64,000 bases of DNA, from contig OW121848.1 of the NCBI GenBank assembly GCA_933228895.1, positions 139,332,615 through 139,396,614 on the forward strand, written 5' to 3'. The DNA is from Platycnemis pennipes. Taxonomy: Eukaryota > Arthropoda > Insecta > Odonata > Platycnemididae. The position numbers and the translations under genes were made by a program. Positions 1 through 12,623 of the stretch are shown piece by piece. The notes below the pieces were generated by a model that did not search any database, was not told the DNA's origin, and worked only from the letters and a program-made list of their open reading frames with translations. Each line of letters starts with the position of its first letter. The first letter of the stretch is position 1.

Positions 1-3000
1 CGTTCCGTAATGAATGTCATTGCATGCATCGTTCTTGGGGAGCTGTTGGGGTCGCGATGGATACGGAGTCCCACCTTCCGTCTCTCGGATCAAGTGACGC
101 CCGTCGCCCAGTTTCTTCCCCCCCCCCCTCCCCCACTCCCCTCTTGCCTCCTCCTACCTTGCCCTGATTACCCGTCGACCAGCGTATATGGCGTACATGG
201 CTCCAGCGACGAGACGCCGCTCCTCCACCACGATCGCTGCTTACGTCTGTCTTCCAAACGGTTCAGTTCACTTGAGTGCCTCAACTTCTCCTCGCCCCGA
301 CAGAGCTTCCTCAGCATCCCAACCCGCAAAACTTCACAGATGCGATGCAATGAGGGATGTTATTACCACCCACGAAAAAATTTGCCTTGTTCTCGATACA
401 CTCATAGCGCTGAGTAATGATATCTGATCTTGTTAAACGCTGCTTAAGTAACAAGTGCTGATAATCAAAATAAAATTGACCTATTATCTGAAACAACGGT
501 AGCGCAATAGAAAGAAATGGTCTGGGTGCCAACATATGTTAACTTTCATTGCATGCTGCTTAGAATTTCACATAATACGTTTCATGGAAAAGCGTGTCGA
601 AAAACTTGAGCATTCAGGGTGAATAACTCGAGCAAGTCTCGAACATGATATTATGGAGTAGTACACCAAATTTCATACCCGTCAAATCCGCTTATCGTTT
701 GGCTGATGCTATTCCTCTAAGTCTAGTGTAGTAGGCCTTTGAAATATTACCGGTTTTTTTTAATCGACCGCCACTTTTTTATCGTCTTGTTTTTTCGCTT
801 GAATAAAATGCAAAACTAACGTCCACAAATGCAAATTTAAATATTTTTCGATGCATCACCACAAATCTATAATGTAACAATACACGCAATATGCCATGAA
901 TAATGGATACCATAAGTCGTGGCCCATAATATGGATGTAAATAGTGATCCGTGTCCGCAGTGCGTTTTCTCTCTATTAACTGGAAAAAGCGATAAAAGTA
1001 GTGTACCGCAATCTGAGGCATCATACGAGGATGAAACATGTGCCGTGAACCCGACAAGGGTGAGGTGATAAGTGGTGTGAGGTCAAAATTTCTGTGACGG
1101 CACAGAACCACTATTTTGGATTATCATGGCCAGGAAACTAGAACGCTCGGGCAGTTCGACGAAAACTCCGGCTTAAATGCTAGGACGTGACTTGAAGTGC
1201 TTTCGCGAATTCCCTGAGATTAAACCTCCCCTGTCATGGGATCCCGCTCGCAGGCGAAAACAATTTGGTCCTCCGAAGGTGGCGTCCCCACCCTCGCTCC
1301 TCCCCCCTTCCCATGGTTCCCGGCGCCGCCCACGATACCTTACGCTCGCCCTTGCTCCGCTAAGGAATCGCGAACTCACGACTCATAAAAGCGCTCTCCT
1401 TCAGCCGAGATCGTTCTTAATCCCCTCCCATGCCCTCTCGATGCATGCAACCTAATATTATCCCGCTCGCGGGAGCGTCGAAGCAGAACGCATTATGGAC
1501 GGACGTATATCTGCGCCATATAGTAACGCACAAGAAGCGTTAGCGTAATAAATAACTCGGTCGGGATATCTCTGCTCGTGGAACCAGCGCAATCAGCGGC
1601 TTAGGGCTCCGAAGGAGTTCTAAATGTGCGCGCAACGAGGCCTTACGAGAGGTTTGATGGATGTTTGGGCCAATTGGTGAATCCAAGGTACCTATTGGCA
1701 AAACATTTTATTTTTTGGTAAATCTAAGAGTTGTACCTCACCTTACATCGGTGATTGGTTTTAGAAGGTATGACTAATGTTTTTTTGACGCAAGTCAATC
1801 AAGCCTCCCTATAAAATTATAATATAAACTCTATCTCACACTAATGTTCACGTTTAAAAGTGGACGTAATTATGGCAAGTTTAGCAAAAACTGCTTATTC
1901 GGATCAAAGGGCTAACTCGATAACATCCATTAGGCTTCACTCCAGACGATTTTGACGTATATTGACTCACCCACCATCCCTCCACCATAACCTGTCAACA
2001 CAGGAAATGTGAACATTGTTATCTATAATAGATTAAGGATAAGAAATATGAATTTAAAATCCGACAAGTCGGTTTGATCGCCATTACGATAAAATATATC
2101 TAAATATACTTTTCCATTCATTAAGAAAAACTGTCTTTGGGTTGACAAAACTCAAAACGTCGTTAAGGAATCTATATTTGCAATGAGAGAATCGAGAAAG
2201 AACATTTCCATTTCTGAAGTTAACTAGTCTGTAGTGCTTCAAAAATTTCCAAATAGGTTAAAATATGACATATTGCCTGTTGCGATGGATTTTCGAAATG
2301 AAGTAATCGTAAATATCTAATTGAATCGAGTAAACTGAACTATTTCCTTAAGAAAGTACTAACTATTCGCAAAAAAATGGAGTTAATTCTCTACTCCACA
2401 ATATTTCGTTTACAAATATTTTATTCCTTTGTGTAAACTCTCCTGCAAGAAATGATCCGTGATGCTTGTACCAAAGACGTAGATGCTATTAGATTCAGTC
2501 TTATCTGCTCCCCATCATATTTTAGGTTCTTCCGATAAAGTTTGTGAGGTATTCCGGTTCGCCATAAATAACGCGTTTTTGCGGGGTCATTCCTGTGTGA
2601 TTTACTACAAAGCTAGACAGGTATATGCCGATCAAAATATTTAATGGTTACGGACGACTTTCACTGAATCTGATCCCATATCCATGCATATTTTAAAGTT
2701 GGTCACATCTTTATTCCTTGATAAAATCTTGTGATTAATTTAAATTTTAGTATAAGATTCTGAATATTAACATCTTTCCTTTTCTTTTTTGTAAAAAAGA
2801 ATTCAAACAATTGCTAGCAGGTGCAAGTCCCCAATTAAATATTTGCAAAGACATATTTACGTAGAGCAAAGATGACTACAGGATAAGGCTTCTGAGGATA
2901 GCTTGAGCCCATTCAATAAATAACCTTGAAGTGCATGACTTAAAAGTTAAGGTTACACAAACTAGACCATCTAAAAATAGCGCACGATGGGATATTTCCT

Positions 3001-5567
3001 TATTTTTCAATTCAGATCCCATATTCTCTTTGTGACTTCGAATGCCAATTTGCATAAGAAATGTTTCATGCTCTTCGAACATGGCTGAGGTGCCCTTTCC
3101 TTGGCATAAATTCAGACAGTTTAAGTCTTTAGGAATTCATAGTTAACCAGAAAAAACCAATCCCGAAATAACTAATTATAATGTAAAATATCGGAAATGA
3201 TACTGCCCTAATTCTATGACATACTGATCAATCCCATTTAAATGGCACGATTCGTTCTAAAGTCAGAAGACCTCAAGATTAATAAACAGTCAATTCTTTA
3301 TGGTGAAAAAACATGTCCAATTTCAGTGATAATATCTCACCGAAAAACCTGCTTCCTGATAGCCCGCTGTATTTTCATATGATGAAATCAGATAGTACCA
3401 AAAAAATAGGCAAAAAAATACTGCAGAAAGCATTTAATTTCCTCAAGACAATTATCGCTAGGTTCGGACGGTCGGTAGTTAAAGGCAAAGGTTTTAGCAG
3501 CTTAAGTATTAACACCCTGCGTTCGTGATGCGATTGAAAACTCATATCGAAGGAAAATATTCGTCTGAAATTTTTAAATAACAATATATGTAACTGCAAT
3601 GCACCATTTCAGCAATGAAAAATGATTGTGAGAAGAAAATACATGGCTTTTTTGCACGGAAGAGTTGACCATTCCTAAAAGCAGACTAGGAAATTTAAGA
3701 CTACTACTTGTAAGGGCTTCCCATTTTAAAATAAAATTATGAATGGCTATCCAGTGCTCTTATTCTTCTTTATATTTTTTCGTCACGGTAACCCCTGATA
3801 ATTTAACCTTTTCCTCAAATCACAGACTAAATCACCTCCTAATAAACATTATATTTTTTCCGGTTAAATTTTGAAGTAGTCCACGTTAGTATTGAACTTC
3901 TTCTAACATCGTTGTTGAATTCAATTTTTGAGTCAGGTATAAAGATTTGTTCTACCTTACTATTTAAGCTAGTCATATATACCTAATTTTAAAAGTAACA
4001 CAAACAATATTCATGCTGGCGGAAGTATTCAAACCCTTGACCTTTGTGTTTCCATATCGACAAGCCTGGCTATGGCGGCTGGCCTGAGCTTCTTCACTGG
4101 TTAGTGAATTACGTTAGTATTCGTATGTTTCTAGACATAATTTTAACAAATTTAACTTGCTCACGATAATTTTTTGGATGGATCTAATACGTCATTGGGT
4201 CGCCGAAAAAAAATAGGCCTGATTCTCTAAAGGCTTGTACTTGAGTGGAAAAGCAAGCCCTCTAAGAAAACTCCATCTCCGGGCGGAGATGGAGAACCTA
4301 ACCCGGATAATGACCGGAGAAGGATTTACTCAGGAGTTAGTTGTATTTTATACGAACCATGAAGGAGTATCTTATTTCATCGCAGCAAGGTCTCGAAAAA
4401 TTTTTGTTTAGGTACTACTTTTATTTTTGGGAAGTCATTAGCATTTCTCTTGGTTATAATTGGCATCGCAACCTAGCTGTTTAGCAAGCATCGCACCTCG
4501 AACATAATACGACTGGCTAATACCAACTTCCGTGTTTGTTTTACTTTTCAGGGATAAAGCAATGAAAGCTTCGATGATAGGCATCAACTATTAATTCCCT
4601 CTTAATTTCGGTCCTTGGTTACAGATAGTGGATCTCGGGGAAACAGAAAGATTTTTCCAATTAGAGAGGAAAGTAAGACACGGGACGTCCGCTACCGGAT
4701 ATGTAAAGTGAAAGGCTGAACGAACCTTGTGGAGTTCCTATAGGCGTATTTTATCTTGCGCTTTCAAGATGAAACTTCCCCTTGAATGAGAGCTCTTAGT
4801 AGGCGCACTTTGATTACAGATAAAATGGCACCACAATTTCAATTTGCAATAGCGAGTAAGAAGGGTTAATGAATATTTCAGACAAAATTCGATTCGTGTT
4901 ATTATAAGTTTACTGAGATCGGCTACTTATTTGTCACCTGTATGGTTTGCTTTGACTGAACAGGATTCAAGTCCGTATTATTTCTCTATAGAGAACACAA
5001 TTGGATGAAAACAAATGTCAAATAAAAATAATAACTTTAAAAATGAATATTTATTCGCTTGCACAATTCATAGAGCATATTCAATGAGCATAGAACTAAT
5101 TCGGCGTCAGAACTTCTCTCGCTCCTCAGAACCACCTTTACCAAGCTAAAACACAATTACGTTTTCTCAAATTCATCGCAAATGTTTCATTCCGGTATTT
5201 GTAAAATTTTGGACAGTACCACTATCCCTCTGAATTACGTCTAGTAGACTTTCTGTCACAATCGAAACTTAAACTCCAGTACTCAGTACTCATGTTAATT
5301 TGCTCTTTCCTTATAGATGCAGCTGAGAAACATTACGGCATTTTAAGAATATGAAGAAGTTAATAATTGTTTACTTAGTGCAACACATTTTTGTGAGACA
5401 TTGCCATTAGTCTTTCACTCCTAGAAAATTCGAAATGCTATGCCTTCAAAACGTTTTCTCTTCATATAATGGATCGAATTGAGCATAAAATCCATTTCAG
5501 GTATATAGTAATCTGATTCCTGAATATTTCAACAATTAATTAATATCATGGTGCATGGAGCATAATA
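1..5567. other. Gene-poor flank without recognisable genes
   Basis: I recognise no conserved protein here. Open frames are short, overlap on both strands and lack family motifs, so I treat them as chance. A C-rich tract lies near 117-146, a CpG-rich patch at about 1190-1460, and a short perfect hairpin at 4271-4294. Near 4021-4110 the minus strand has a faint tRNA-like B box (GGTTTGAATACTTCC), possibly an old SINE head. Most of 1500-5500 is plain AT-rich DNA. Confidence 0.6.
4271..4294. repeat. Short perfect hairpin, 10-bp stem
   Basis: CTCCATCTCC and its exact reverse complement are separated by GGGC. The stem is perfect with a 4-nt loop. No T-run or other RNA-gene signal adjoins it. Function unknown; a chance or transposon-derived palindrome is possible. 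Confidence 0.8.
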
Positions 5568-6854
5568 TGAGGGTCGTTCGATAAGTCCTTAGAAAATCCA
5601 ATCGGTGGCGATGATATAATCGCAAAAGGCTTGCTTTTAGTAAGGATCGTCTCTCATTAGACAGCTGTAAAATATTCAGCTATATCCATCACGTGGTTCC
5701 TCTAGCAACATTTTTTTTGCTTTCATGGCAACAGACTTTTTTTATTTAGAAAAATGGAAAAAAGTGAGTTTCGTGCGGTGATGAAACACTTCTATTTAAA
5801 AGGTTTAATACCGAAAGATATCGAAGCCGAATTGGATGAAGTTCATGGTAGATACATCTGCTCCTGTGTTTTCGACTGTTTATAATTGGGGAGATAAGTT
5901 TAAATCTGGCCGTACATCCACAAATGATGACCATCGTTCGGGACTTCCAGTGGTAGTGACTTCCTCCGAAACAATTAAAAAAATCCACATTATGGTTTTG
6001 AGTGATCGACGAATCAATGTGCGCAAAATAGTTGAGGCCAGAGGCATATTACAAGGTACCGTGTTTGCAATTTTTCAAAATGGGGTATGAAAAAAATCTC
6101 GGCAAGATGGGTTTGCTCTTAATGGAAAATAAACGCAATCGTATGATCAACTCGGAGGGCTGGTTTGGCGCTTTTCCATCGCAGGCCTGACAAGTTTCTG
6201 CATCGATACATAACTGTGTACGAAACATGGATACATTACTACACACAAGAGACAAAGGAACAGTCGAAACAGTGGGTTTGTAAAGACGATCGGCTCCGAA
6301 GAAGGCGAAGATGGAGAAATCGGCCGGTAAGGTAATGGCAATGGCTTTTTGGGATGCACATGGAATTATCTGCATAGATTACTTGGAAAAGGGACAAACA
6401 ATAAATTGAGAGTATTATGTGTTGTTATTGCATCAATTGAGTGAAAAAATCAAGAAAAAACGTCCCCATTTGGCAAAAAAAGTTCTTTTCCATGAAGTTA
6501 ATGCACGAGTGCACACCTGCGCGGTTTTGATGGCGAAAAACGTGGAATTAAAATTCAGTTTAACGCAACATCCGCCGATTCCCCAGATTTGGCCCCCAGT
6601 GATTTATTTTTTTTCCAAACGTGAACAAATGGCTAGGTGGAAAACGATTCACGTCGAACGAGGAGGTATTCGCCCAAAAAGATTCAATTTTGAGGACCTT
6701 CTGAAATCCTATTTTATGAACGGCTTAAAAAAGTTGGAGAAGCGCTAGGAATAATGTATAGACATAAAAGGAAACTATGTTGAGAAATAAAAAAAGAAAT
6801 TGCCCAAAATAATTTTTTGCTACCTTTTTCTAAGGACTTATTGAACAACCATCG
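5568..6854 (+). mobile_element. Full-length mariner element with decayed transposase
   Basis: About 1.29 kb, the normal size of a mariner (Tc1/mariner superfamily, DNA cut-and-paste). The ends are inverted repeats sharing TAAGTCCTTAGAAAA, with TGAGGGTCGTTCGA on the left and CGATGGTTGTTCAA on the right. Both ends are flanked by the TA target duplication that mariners make (5566-5567 and 6855-6856). Inside lies one broken transposase reading frame. Both ends and the TA pair are intact, so it inserted as a complete copy and decayed in place by point mutation and indels. Confidence 0.92.
5754..6748 (+). pseudogene. Mariner transposase pseudogene, catalytic residues lost
   Basis: The ATG at 5754 opens a typical mariner N-terminus (MEKSEFRAVMKHFYLKG), the DNA-binding helix-turn-helix region. 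A frameshift near 5845 moves the frame to 5836-6090 (APVFSTVYNW, GRTSTNDDHRSG, LSDRRINVRKIVEA). Later pieces follow with further frameshifts and stops: RYITVYETWIHYY near 6205-6240, then HQLSEKIKKKRPHLAKK and VLFHEVNARVH at 6425-6515. Known mariners carry a D,D34D triad. The first Asp, expected in TVDETW, reads Tyr; the second, expected in HQDNA, reads Val. The third (SPDLAPSD near 6575-6605) survives but out of frame. It cannot make an active enzyme. Confidence 0.92.
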
Positions 6855-7034
6855 TAATGGGGAGGATATAAATCATCTCTCGTAAACATAAGTGAAGAAT
6901 CAATGTCATAGTCAGGATTTAAACTCTCTCTCTCTACAAAGGGCGCTGCGGAGTGCACTCTACCTCCCTTAAGACGGACTAAGTACTGCATTTTAAGTGC
7001 TCTCCACACAACATCTCAATTAGGGACCAATGTA

Positions 7035-7135
7035 CCACTGAAAAATCTATCTTTACTGGAATTTAAACCCGGGTCCATGGGACGAAAAACCACTGTAACA
7101 ACCCGATATCCTCTTGACACAAATGGCTAAAGCAT
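7035..7135 (-). mobile_element. Possible tRNA-derived SINE head
   Basis: Read on the minus strand, this stretch has a B-box-like CCCGGGTTTAAATTCC after a plausible anticodon-arm region. It does not fold into a full tRNA and I see no tail or target duplication, so it is at best a degraded SINE head. Confidence 0.3.
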
Positions 7136-7184
7136 TTCTGTTGTGAGGTATTGATTGACGTAGAGCGTAAAGGTACAAATGCCG

Positions 7185-7907
7185 CACTATGGGGTACAGA
7201 GGTAGCGCTCACTTTCAAAATCGTAGAACTTTTGAATGAATTGAGATATCAGCATACTTTTTTTTTAATTTGAAAGCTAAATCTATAAGGAATAGAGGTA
7301 AAAATATGTATCAAATGAAAAATAGCAATAAAAGTCTGAAGAAAGTGTGCGAATGCCGAAATTTTTTCCAATTATTTTTATTTTTATGTTTCCCAAAATG
7401 TTTTCCAACATTTTCATGTTGCGCGACTCGATGCATTCAAAATCGATTTGTGAATAAACTATTTATTGCATGTAAAAAACACATTAATGCTTTTTTGCTA
7501 TATTGCTCTTGAAGATTACAAATTTGCTTTTAGCATTTTTCTAACGTGAATACTACCTCAATTATTTAATTTATTAAAAAAAGTTGTTTCTAACAAAAAA
7601 GTATTTATTATTTCGACTTGGTATAATCTCATTATCAATGAGTATGATAAAAAATAGTAATATGTATATTTTTGTTTTTAAACATTTATTGTTCGTTGAT
7701 TTATTTTAGTCTATAAAAATAATTGTAAAAAATCACGGAATTCGCACGCTTTCTGCAGACTTTTATTGCTATTTTTCATTTAATACATATTTTTCCTCTA
7801 TTCCTTATGGTTTTAGCTTTCAAATAAAAAAAAATTATGCTAATATCTCAATTCATTTTAAAGTTCTACGATTTTGAAAATGAGCACTACCTCTCTATCC
7901 CATAGTG
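7185..7907. mobile_element. Transib-like non-autonomous element with long inverted repeats
   Basis: The 723-bp element has imperfect inverted repeats of about 190-200 bp at each end. Both termini begin CACTATGGG and are flanked by a 5-bp GC-rich direct repeat TGCCG (7180-7184 and 7908-7912). Transib transposons are known for CACWATG-type ends and 5-bp GC-rich target duplications; CACTA and hAT elements make 3-bp and 8-bp ones. At both ends the heptamer CACTATG is followed by a 23-nt spacer and then TCAAAATCG, which resembles the nonamer of RAG recombination signals. No transposase is encoded; the ORF at 7270-7512 lies across one arm and into the centre and looks like chance. Superfamily assignment is my inference. 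Confidence 0.65.
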
Positions 7908-7912
7908 TGCCG

Positions 7913-9262
7913 GTTCAAGCGATAAAAGATGAGCGCAGAGAAGACTCCACATGCTCAACCGATTCAGCATAACGAATTCAACTTGAAATAATTCCATGTA
8001 ATACCCCCTTCCCTCATTAAATTACTGCTTTCTAAAGGTGGTTCGCCACACATTATTTGCACCGGATTAGCGCTTAACAGCTAAAGCACGCATCTATTTT
8101 TCTGTGCTTTGAGCTTGAGATGAGGTTGATGTTATTCTTCACTCAAAATGCATTTTCATGACTACTAAATATATATACTAGTGATCCGACAGAATCAGAG
8201 ATTTAAGAGGTGATTCTGTCGGAGGTAAGACCATGGTCATAATTATTTGTTTAAGCAAGTAAACTGTCCAAAATAAATATGTACCCGGTGACGACAATTC
8301 CTTTTCAGACCTCTCGTTACCTTTGGATGTCCTGGGAAACCAATAATATCTCCGGATTGCCGTTGAATACTGATTATTTGATATAACATTTGAGCCAGAA
8401 ACTTGTTCACTGGGTAAATGAGTAGGTCGTCGAATTTAGTATTCCCGATCTATTCCAATTCTTTTTTGCTTTTGATGATGGATTAATGTTTTACCTGGGC
8501 TGTGAAAAATAAATTTAATGTGAAAAAACTATATTACTGTTTGCAATGCCGTTAATAAATAAGCTACACAAAGTTATGACATGCACTTTAATTACTATCC
8601 ATTTACATTATATATACATATTATTCATTGATTATTTTATTTCACTGACGTTTTAATTGGTTGAGATGAGCAATATTCAAAATGTTTATGCATGCTATCT
8701 AACTAGGATAGATCGATATCATTAGAAAACTTCAATGTTACCAGATCTTTTTCCAAAGAGACACGGAGCAATTAGGGACCCAACAACAAGTTTTACGAGG
8801 GACTGAGAATACTGGGGAGGAGCTCTTCCTTTCTATTTCATTCAATGCCGTACTATTTCTTTTCGTAATTTCTACGGGAGTCAGCACACAAGCCTTATTA
8901 CCATGAGTGGGCCTCTGGGAGTAGAACAGTTGGGATAAGATAACAGGTTATGCGATTACATGCAACGCCTATCGATCGAAGAGTTTCGTAAAGGGCCCGT
9001 ACAGAGTTAAGAATAATTTCTTCCATGATGGTAGCTTTATTACCAATGCATTTTTCTCTGTCAAGGAATATGTATCTCCCTCTACAACATGACTATGACC
9101 CTGGGACGTATCATACATCCGTATTTCGTCCCATTGCTATCGCTATTAATAACGCCATCTCCATTACAGTAACTGTTAGCCATGCAATGGGCTCATATTG
9201 ACTGTTCTAGTGACTCACTCAACCAATTGAGATTTGTTATTAAAATCGTAGTAGCCATGGAC
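7913..9262. other. AT-rich spacer without recognisable genes
   Basis: I see no gene. A perfect hairpin lies at 8185-8223. The rest is unremarkable AT-rich sequence. Confidence 0.6.
8185..8223. repeat. Perfect 13-bp hairpin
   Basis: TCCGACAGAATCA at 8185-8197 pairs exactly with TGATTCTGTCGGA at 8211-8223 around a 13-nt loop. There is no adjacent terminator or promoter signal that would make it an RNA gene. Confidence 0.85.
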
Positions 9263-9900
9263 GCAGGCACGTAGCCAGAAATGTGTTTCGGGGGAGGGGG
9301 GCAAGTCTACTGTAGCGTAACTTGAAACAAAACAGCTTTGCCCATTAGGTGCCGACATGTGGTAAATCTCTTCCCTTAATTTTCAGTGCTTGGTATTTAC
9401 TATAACACTGCCCATTCCTATTTCTCCTCCCTGATAAAGTTCACTGCTTACCTTATTATGAAGCAGTTAATTTGACCGACCGCAGAACAGAAGTTCAACG
9501 CATGCATACATAGCACAAGTTCAAAAATTTACTGAACTTGTGCAATGCATGTATTCTCTTAACTCTTGGCGGGAACGAAGTTCTCACGGCCAGTTTGCGG
9601 TCCTTCAATTTGCATACGTGCATCTCAGATTGAAAAGAACAATTTATTATTAACCACAATTAATTATTAACCACAAACATGCATCAAACTAGTGATCACG
9701 TTTCAAGACACATAGCTATTGAATTTTACGCAGTGTAATCCGGATTATCATGCCCAGAACAACAAAAGTACTGGGAAAGAATTTCGGGGGGGCCAACATG
9801 TGACAAATCTCTTCCCTTAATTTTCATTGCTTGGTACTAACTATTACACTACCCATTCCTATTTCCTCTCCCTGATGAAGTTCACTGGCTACGTGCCTGC
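9263..9900. mobile_element. Composite repeat bounded by GCAGGCACGTAGCCAG inverted ends
   Basis: The left end GCAGGCACGTAGCCAG (9263-9278) is the exact inverse of the right end CTGGCTACGTGCCTGC (9885-9900). Inside, about 90 bp is present twice in the same direction (around 9345-9445 and 9795-9890), sharing AAATCTCTTCCCTTAATTTT and CCCATTCCTATTT. Between the two copies is a smaller hairpin region, about 9483-9615. No protein is encoded. It may be a DNA transposon derivative or two copies of a repeat inserted head to tail; no clear target duplication is visible. Confidence 0.6.
9500..9560. repeat. Hairpin within the composite repeat
   Basis: GCACAAGTTCA and TGAACTTGTGC are exact inverses near the centre, with ATGCATAC and TGCATGTA as outer partial pairing. 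It sits inside the 9263-9900 repeat and may be a nested small element. Confidence 0.6.
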
Positions 9901-9939
9901 ATAGTCGGATCCTTAACATCTGGTGAAATGTGAAGGTCC

Positions 9940-10330
9940 GTGATTACGTCCGTGTTATCTTCAGAGTTGCGTAGAGACGGCGACAATGCCGGCACGTGCC
10001 TAGGTCACGTGGAACCCATGCTTCACGCCCTCAGCCTCATCCGTCGCTGGCTCCGCCTTGAGCTCCGAATCCTTGTCCCGAGGCAATCCCTTCCCGGCCA
10101 TCCCATTCGAGACTCGACCTCGTCCCGCGGCTCCACCCGCGACGATGAGCGCCTCGGGGCGAAGGATGGCCTCGTTCGCTCTCTTCACACCGCGAGGCCG
10201 CCGCCTTTGACCTCCCTCCCAGATGAGCTGCTCCCTGCCGAGAGATAGTGATAGCACCTACGTGATAGGAGGAGTCAGTGGGTTAGGCGGCGGCGGCGGC
10301 GCCGGAGACCGCGGCGCAGGATCAAAACGA
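9940..10330. other. CpG-rich patch with GGC repeat
   Basis: Base composition changes sharply to GC- and CpG-rich, ending in a short GGC trinucleotide run near 10287-10302. ORFs are open on both strands (9940-10248 plus, 10000-10257 minus), as expected when AT-rich stop codons are scarce, so neither is convincing as protein. Such patches can mark promoters or first exons, but I find no TATA box or splice pattern to prove it. Confidence 0.4.
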
Positions 10331-10739
10331 GCTCTGCTCCCACCTCTTCTGGAATGTGGGGGAGAAAGAGAACACAGCTCCTAGTAGTACCCTCCAAGCC
10401 AACAAAAGGGTGCGTTTCTGGGGATGACACCTCAGCGGCTATGCCGAGAAATGTCGAGTTCAAATACCTACTCTTAGGAAATAAATCTACCTTACCCGTT
10501 TTAACATGAAAGCAACAATACCGGGTAAGATGCTCGATAAATTAAATTCTACGAGGAAACATGGTGGCTTTACGCACCCAGCAAATTTTAAATCTCAATT
10601 GATATCAAAGGGATCTGGTTGGTGTGGTGATTATGGTCCTGGCCATCACGAGGCTCCGGTTTTGTGTTCCGGAAAGGCAGATAGTTTTAATTGATATACC
10701 TGTCTAATTGAGTGCGTTGCGGAGAGAACTTCTTCAGTA

Positions 10740-11135
10740 CTCCGTCTGTCGGGCGAGACGTTAAAACGTGGACCTTGGGCGCCTTTCGTTAAGGGCAGGG
10801 TAATACGTAAGACTGAAAATTCCTCCCCCGATCTAAGTGTCGGTATTTCATAAAGTCAGAAACAAGAAGGTATATGGAAGTGCAGAAGAAGAAAAGACGC
10901 AATGGAGAACCATTCATAAAAAATACGGTGTCTTGGGCGCACCCTGAGACACAACATTACGTCGAAAGCATAATGGAGAGAAAAATAGAAGGAAAAGTGC
11001 CTCGGAGATAGCCAAGAAACAAATCTTGAGGACAAGTTAAGATGGATCTGGGGAAGAACAACTGCAAGGACATAAAGAAATTCATATGGGATTGGGAGGA
11101 ACGGAGGGCTTCAATAAACCAATCCTATGATTGAA
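10740..11135 (+). mobile_element. Degraded LINE 3-prime end
   Basis: Near 10950-11120 the plus strand reads, with stops, through HYVESIMERKIEGKVPRR and WDWEERRASINQS. This parallels the open reverse-transcriptase tail at 24262-24002, which has IVEGKVNGKIGKRRPRMR and then IEWKAASNQS. The upstream part (10750-10870, with GCGCCTTTCGTTAAG) resembles 22265-22330. I infer an old non-LTR retrotransposon fragment, several stops deep; the clade is not determinable here. Confidence 0.55.
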
Positions 11136-11139
11136 ACAC

Positions 11140-12621
11140 TAATAATAGTGCTCTAATTATCCAACTACCCTAGATCTAATTAAGCTGACGGTCGCCTCTC
11201 CCGAATTACTACAATGTACTGACATCGCACGGGACATAAACAGTGCAAATATTTGAAGCTACGTGTGAAACACGTTAAAAATTCAAACATACAAGGAAAC
11301 GTTTAAAATTATTATAATTATGCGTTGCGCATCAGGATTCTCAGGCAGACGCAAAACAGGCCTAAATACTACATCATCTGCGCTAATTAATAATCTCCCC
11401 AACAAGGTCAGTCGCACTTATTATCATCTGTTGTAGTAAGCGGAAAGAATTACATTTCGTAAACATCCTCCTCGCCGAAAAAAACGAGTTATTTTTTTTC
11501 GAGACGAGTCGGAACCGATCCAACCGGTTATTTATCCCCCACTAAGCCGCGTTTCTCCCGTGGTTTCGAAATTATTCAAATGGCAGCCCGTTTGGCTGTA
11601 GATTGCAATTAATTGTGCGCTTGAATGGCCTCCCCTACTCCAAAATCCCTTATGAGTGATCGGCGTTGGGAAAATAAGTTGACGATACCTACCCTGTGAT
11701 GAAACAATTTTTAATCGAATACGTCGAGGTTGGAGATCGGAAAAAAGGATTCTTAAAGTACATCCATAATTAACGGTTGAATGACTCAAAGAGAGCAGAT
11801 TTCCCGCGTTTTAAAAAACTTTTTGATTGACCTTCTGTACAAGAATTAAGCTAATTCCATCCGAAACCCAAAATTTATTCTCTGAATCCAGATCTGTGTT
11901 CCTGTCTAGAGGAATGGATATACAAAGAAGATCTCTCATTCAGCGCTCTTTATAAGCCAAAATATCAAATTTTATATGACGGTAAAAAGGTAGTTTTCCA
12001 TTTAAAATTTGAACATTAACTAGAATTTACTATTTTTGTTCGTTTGGTTTTCTTCGGTTTTAGTGGTCATCAGCTTCGTTAAAATTCCTACCGAGGATTT
12101 TATATTTTATATAATTATTTTATGTAATTACCCAATTGTATCAGTTTGAATGTGAGGATTCAAATGAGTGCGATATCGGAAATATATCAATTCGACGGCA
12201 AGAACCAAAACTAATATCTTAAAATAATTCTTGAGAATTTGAGGATAGTTTTTCATTACCTTTCTATTTAGGCGTTTAAAATTTTATATAGAATAGTTAA
12301 CATGAAATTACATAAATGGGACATCAGAAACACATCAACTCACTTAATTTTGAATAAAACGGTGTTTTCTTTCCTTATAATTACTCATTTCTCATAATCA
12401 GTTAGTAGGGTGTGATAATTTTACAAATTTTTTAAATTAATAATTTTGACTGCTAAAATTGATATGAATTCGCTAGAAGAAATTGTTTTTTGTTCCAAAG
12501 TAATTCGTAACTAAGTGCGTGACTTTTCGGTCAAACTGCATATTGCCATATTTTGAACGCAGTGCCATAATTTTCGTATGTGTATTATCCCATCAATCGT
12601 ATTCTTCAGATAAGCATCTAA
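11140..12621. other. AT-rich spacer, nothing recognised
   Basis: I see no gene, RNA or clear repeat. One ORF of 85 codons (11532-11789, minus) has no family motif and is probably chance. Confidence 0.55.
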
Positions 12622-12623
12622 TA

